Origin: Pyxicephalus adspersus
Lineage: Eukaryota > Chordata > Amphibia > Anura > Pyxicephalidae
DNA: 64,000 nucleotides
Assembly (NCBI RefSeq): GCF_032062135.1
Contig: NC_092862.1
Span: 93,853,201-93,917,200 of the forward strand
Direction of reading: 5' to 3'
A program made the position numbers and the translations under genes. The notes beneath the pieces are model-generated. The model was given only the letters and a program-made list of their open reading frames with translations. It searched no databases and was not told the origin of the DNA. Of the stretch, positions 61,698-64,000 are shown in pieces. The stretch's first letter is position 1. Every line of letters begins with the position of its first letter.

Positions 61698-64000
61698 GAA
61701 CATCTATGTAAAATCTTACATGATTAATTCTAAGGAAAAAAAGCATTATTTCTTATAGTAGAACTTATCTGTAGAACTCTCTGATAAAAACAATTTCATA
61801 TTAATTTCCAATAACATAAAACCAATAATTTATTTAACATGAATTAAGATTTGTTCTGCTGCACACATAGATAGTTGTTCAACCAATCAGAAGTAATCCA
61901 CATATGTCTGCGGCTTCAGATTGACTTGGGAGAGTCATAATAAATTAAGAGCACGCTTCATTGATTGAATAGGGGGTTATTTGGTGGTGTTTTTTGATTC
62001 AGTATGTTTAGGCATATTGAATGAATAACTGTATGATCTTCTTGCCATGTGTGTATAAAATATTAGAGGGTAGGAGAAAGTAAAACTGAAGAGGCAATGT
62101 GGTTACTTCAAAAGTGGAAAAAATATTTTGAAATTGTGTAAGCACCTAAGGTAAGTATGCTTACAGTATGCTTTTATGGCATCAATGGCTGGGTGATCAA
62201 ATATGCAGCCTCTGTAGTAGAATCCATGCTCTACTTTTTCACATACTACATAAAGTGTCAGAAAGAAGCTCACAGTGACACATCAAAAAATGGAATTCCT
62301 TCCCACTGTTTATGCAGCTTAACAGCAACTGATATTAAGACTGCATAGGCAGAGTTTATTATTGTATGTGTATTTGGGGTGAGGTAGCTTTTTTTAGTAG
62401 TGAACATACAGAGTTTTTAGTACATTATGTTCTGTGATTTCCCTAACCACACAAATAATTTAAGGGAAGATCCCAGAGCATATGGTAATGCTGCAAAAAT
62501 GGGATCTTCTGTTTCTTCATTTTCATATTAGTGGTGTCCAAAATAGTCCAAGTCATCTACAAGTGTCTTTAATTATCCGGACAGGAAGAACAATTCTTGC
62601 ATTCATTTCCTAAACAATTGGTAGATATTTCCTGCAATCTACTCTTCATAACAGACTAAGCAGGACATAGCAGAAAAAGGAACAATAAGGCAACAAAATG
62701 CTAAGGGCAGTATACTTTTGAAGAAAATCAGACTGCATAACCACTGTTAGTTTTATATGCTATAAAGTCACTGTCTAATTTATAGTACAGTAATGAAAAC
62801 AATAGGTGGGTTTTCCAAGAAAGTATGGAAAGATATATTTGATCATGATCTGATGAAGACATGACTAAATGCATGCAATGAATGGGTCCCTTCTACATAG
62901 CTTCTATCAATAATGGTGTACTAATAGTGTATTAGGTCATTTAACTGCAAACTGCAAATGAAGTAGCATTTTTCAAGTAGGGTCGGGAGTGGCACTGGAT
63001 ATAAAGTCTCTGTTTACAGATATAGTGGCAAATAGAAAGGCAATTTTAAAATGTAAGCATAGTCAATGGGCTACTTAACTTTACAGCCCATTTTACACTT
63101 GTGGTTGACCACAGCATTCTACTACAGGATTAATTGTGCTCCCAACCGCACCTATTTAACTGATAGAACTGAAGTTGTGAAGGATTGTGGTGAGGTCCCT
63201 GAAAGCAACAAGTTGCTATTGGCTGTGTGGTTGCAATTCCTCCCCTGGAGAAAGAACCACACATAAACTGCGGCACAAAGATCTTGTCAAACATTTCAGT
63301 TAACACACAAAAAAATAGGGGTAGTTGGAAGTGGAAGTTTTTGATAGCAAGTCTAAAAGCGGTCCTAGTCCACAGGCATTTGCACTCTACGGAGGGACCT
63401 GAAAACACTTAGATGTTAAATGTACTTAGATCTAACTACACCTTTTCATCCACCTGATCCATTCCTTTGGCCCTTTATTTACCCTATGCAAATGAAAGCC
63501 TCTAAATACCATACAAGATATAAAAGTGTTAAAGCTAAAGTCCATTACTTTTGTTGTGTCCTGGCATTGTACTGTAAGGCACCGATTAGCATAGGCAATA
63601 AAGTAATTTTTCCCTAGATGAAACTTTATTCCATAGGACAGCCATTATTCCTTCTCTGATGCATTTTACCGACAAAACAAAATTATTAACTGAAAAAGGC
63701 CTTCAGAAGGCCTTTACCAATAGTGACAATTAATGATAGCAGAATGTTAACTTCAAAATGTAAAAGTTAAACCTGGCTACCTATTTATTGGTTGAAAGTG
63801 AAAACATAATGAATAATCCCGAATGTAAATGAATAAGAAGACAATTGCACTAGACAATTGCACTCCAATAGTATTTAGTGCAAGAAATTTTGCTGCCCAT
63901 GTAACATTTATGCCATGTCTAAATCCCAATTATTTCATTTTAGATTGAGTAAGAATGTTTTTTTTCTGCTTGTGAAATTTTGGATTCCTTTTGTAACTTC
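61698..64000. other. AT-rich non-coding stretch to the window end
   Basis: No gene, TIR pair or retroelement motif is supported. Frames at 62157-62348 and the overlapping frames at 63066-63412 (plus and minus) show no domain. Confidence 0.5.

Overview
The window reads as non-coding DNA from a large, AT-rich vertebrate genome packed with old transposable elements. The mix points to an amphibian, most likely a frog: a DIRS-order tyrosine-recombinase retrotransposon, L1-like, Tc1 and mariner relics, tRNA-derived SINEs, and many short terminal-inverted-repeat (TIR) elements whose ends resemble repeats known from frogs. The organism call is inference from memory of such repeats, not from any host gene. 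I found no intact host protein gene, rRNA, genuine tRNA gene or CRISPR array. Nearly all longer open frames are either chance frames in AT-rich DNA or pieces of broken transposon genes.

Layout. From 1.5 to 3.4 kb (minus strand) lies a broken multi-copy, probably transposon-derived gene with a CxxC/CxxC finger, split by a TTAA-flanked MITE (miniature inverted-repeat element) at 2.0-2.55 kb. An unexplained C/A-rich island lies at 6.2-6.9 kb. Next come a hAT-like fragment (8.7 kb), a complete TTAA-flanked MITE (11.2 kb) and a perfect 36-bp palindrome (11.84 kb). At 19.94-21.25 kb is a full-length dead mariner with TIRs and TA target site. At 22.3-23.8 kb are two hAT-like MITEs with 8-bp target duplications, a foldback MITE and a SINE fragment. 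At 25.4-28.1 kb is a decayed DIRS-order retrotransposon in the order gag-like finger, reverse transcriptase, RNase H, tyrosine recombinase. SINEs, foldback elements and other MITEs follow at 30.2-30.7, 32.9-34.0, 37.9-39.6 and 43.2 kb.

The right third holds a TIR element made of four successive hairpins (48.8-49.1 kb), a long inverted repeat with about 230-bp arms (49.4-49.9 kb), a repeat with a heat-shock-element-like pentamer array and a 55-codon frame (52.2-52.8 kb), and an L1-like ORF2 relic that lost its reverse-transcriptase catalytic block (54.26-57.98 kb). After that come two copies of one repeat, one interrupted by a hAT fragment (58.3-59.7 kb), and a Tc1-like element cut off inside its transposase (59.7-60.9 kb).

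No set of genes here works as a pathway. The biology on view is layered transposon insertion and decay. The most unusual structures are the four-hairpin element at 48.79-49.13 kb, the long inverted repeat at 49.39-49.92 kb and the nested insertion at 1.5-3.4 kb. All identities and alignments were made by eye.
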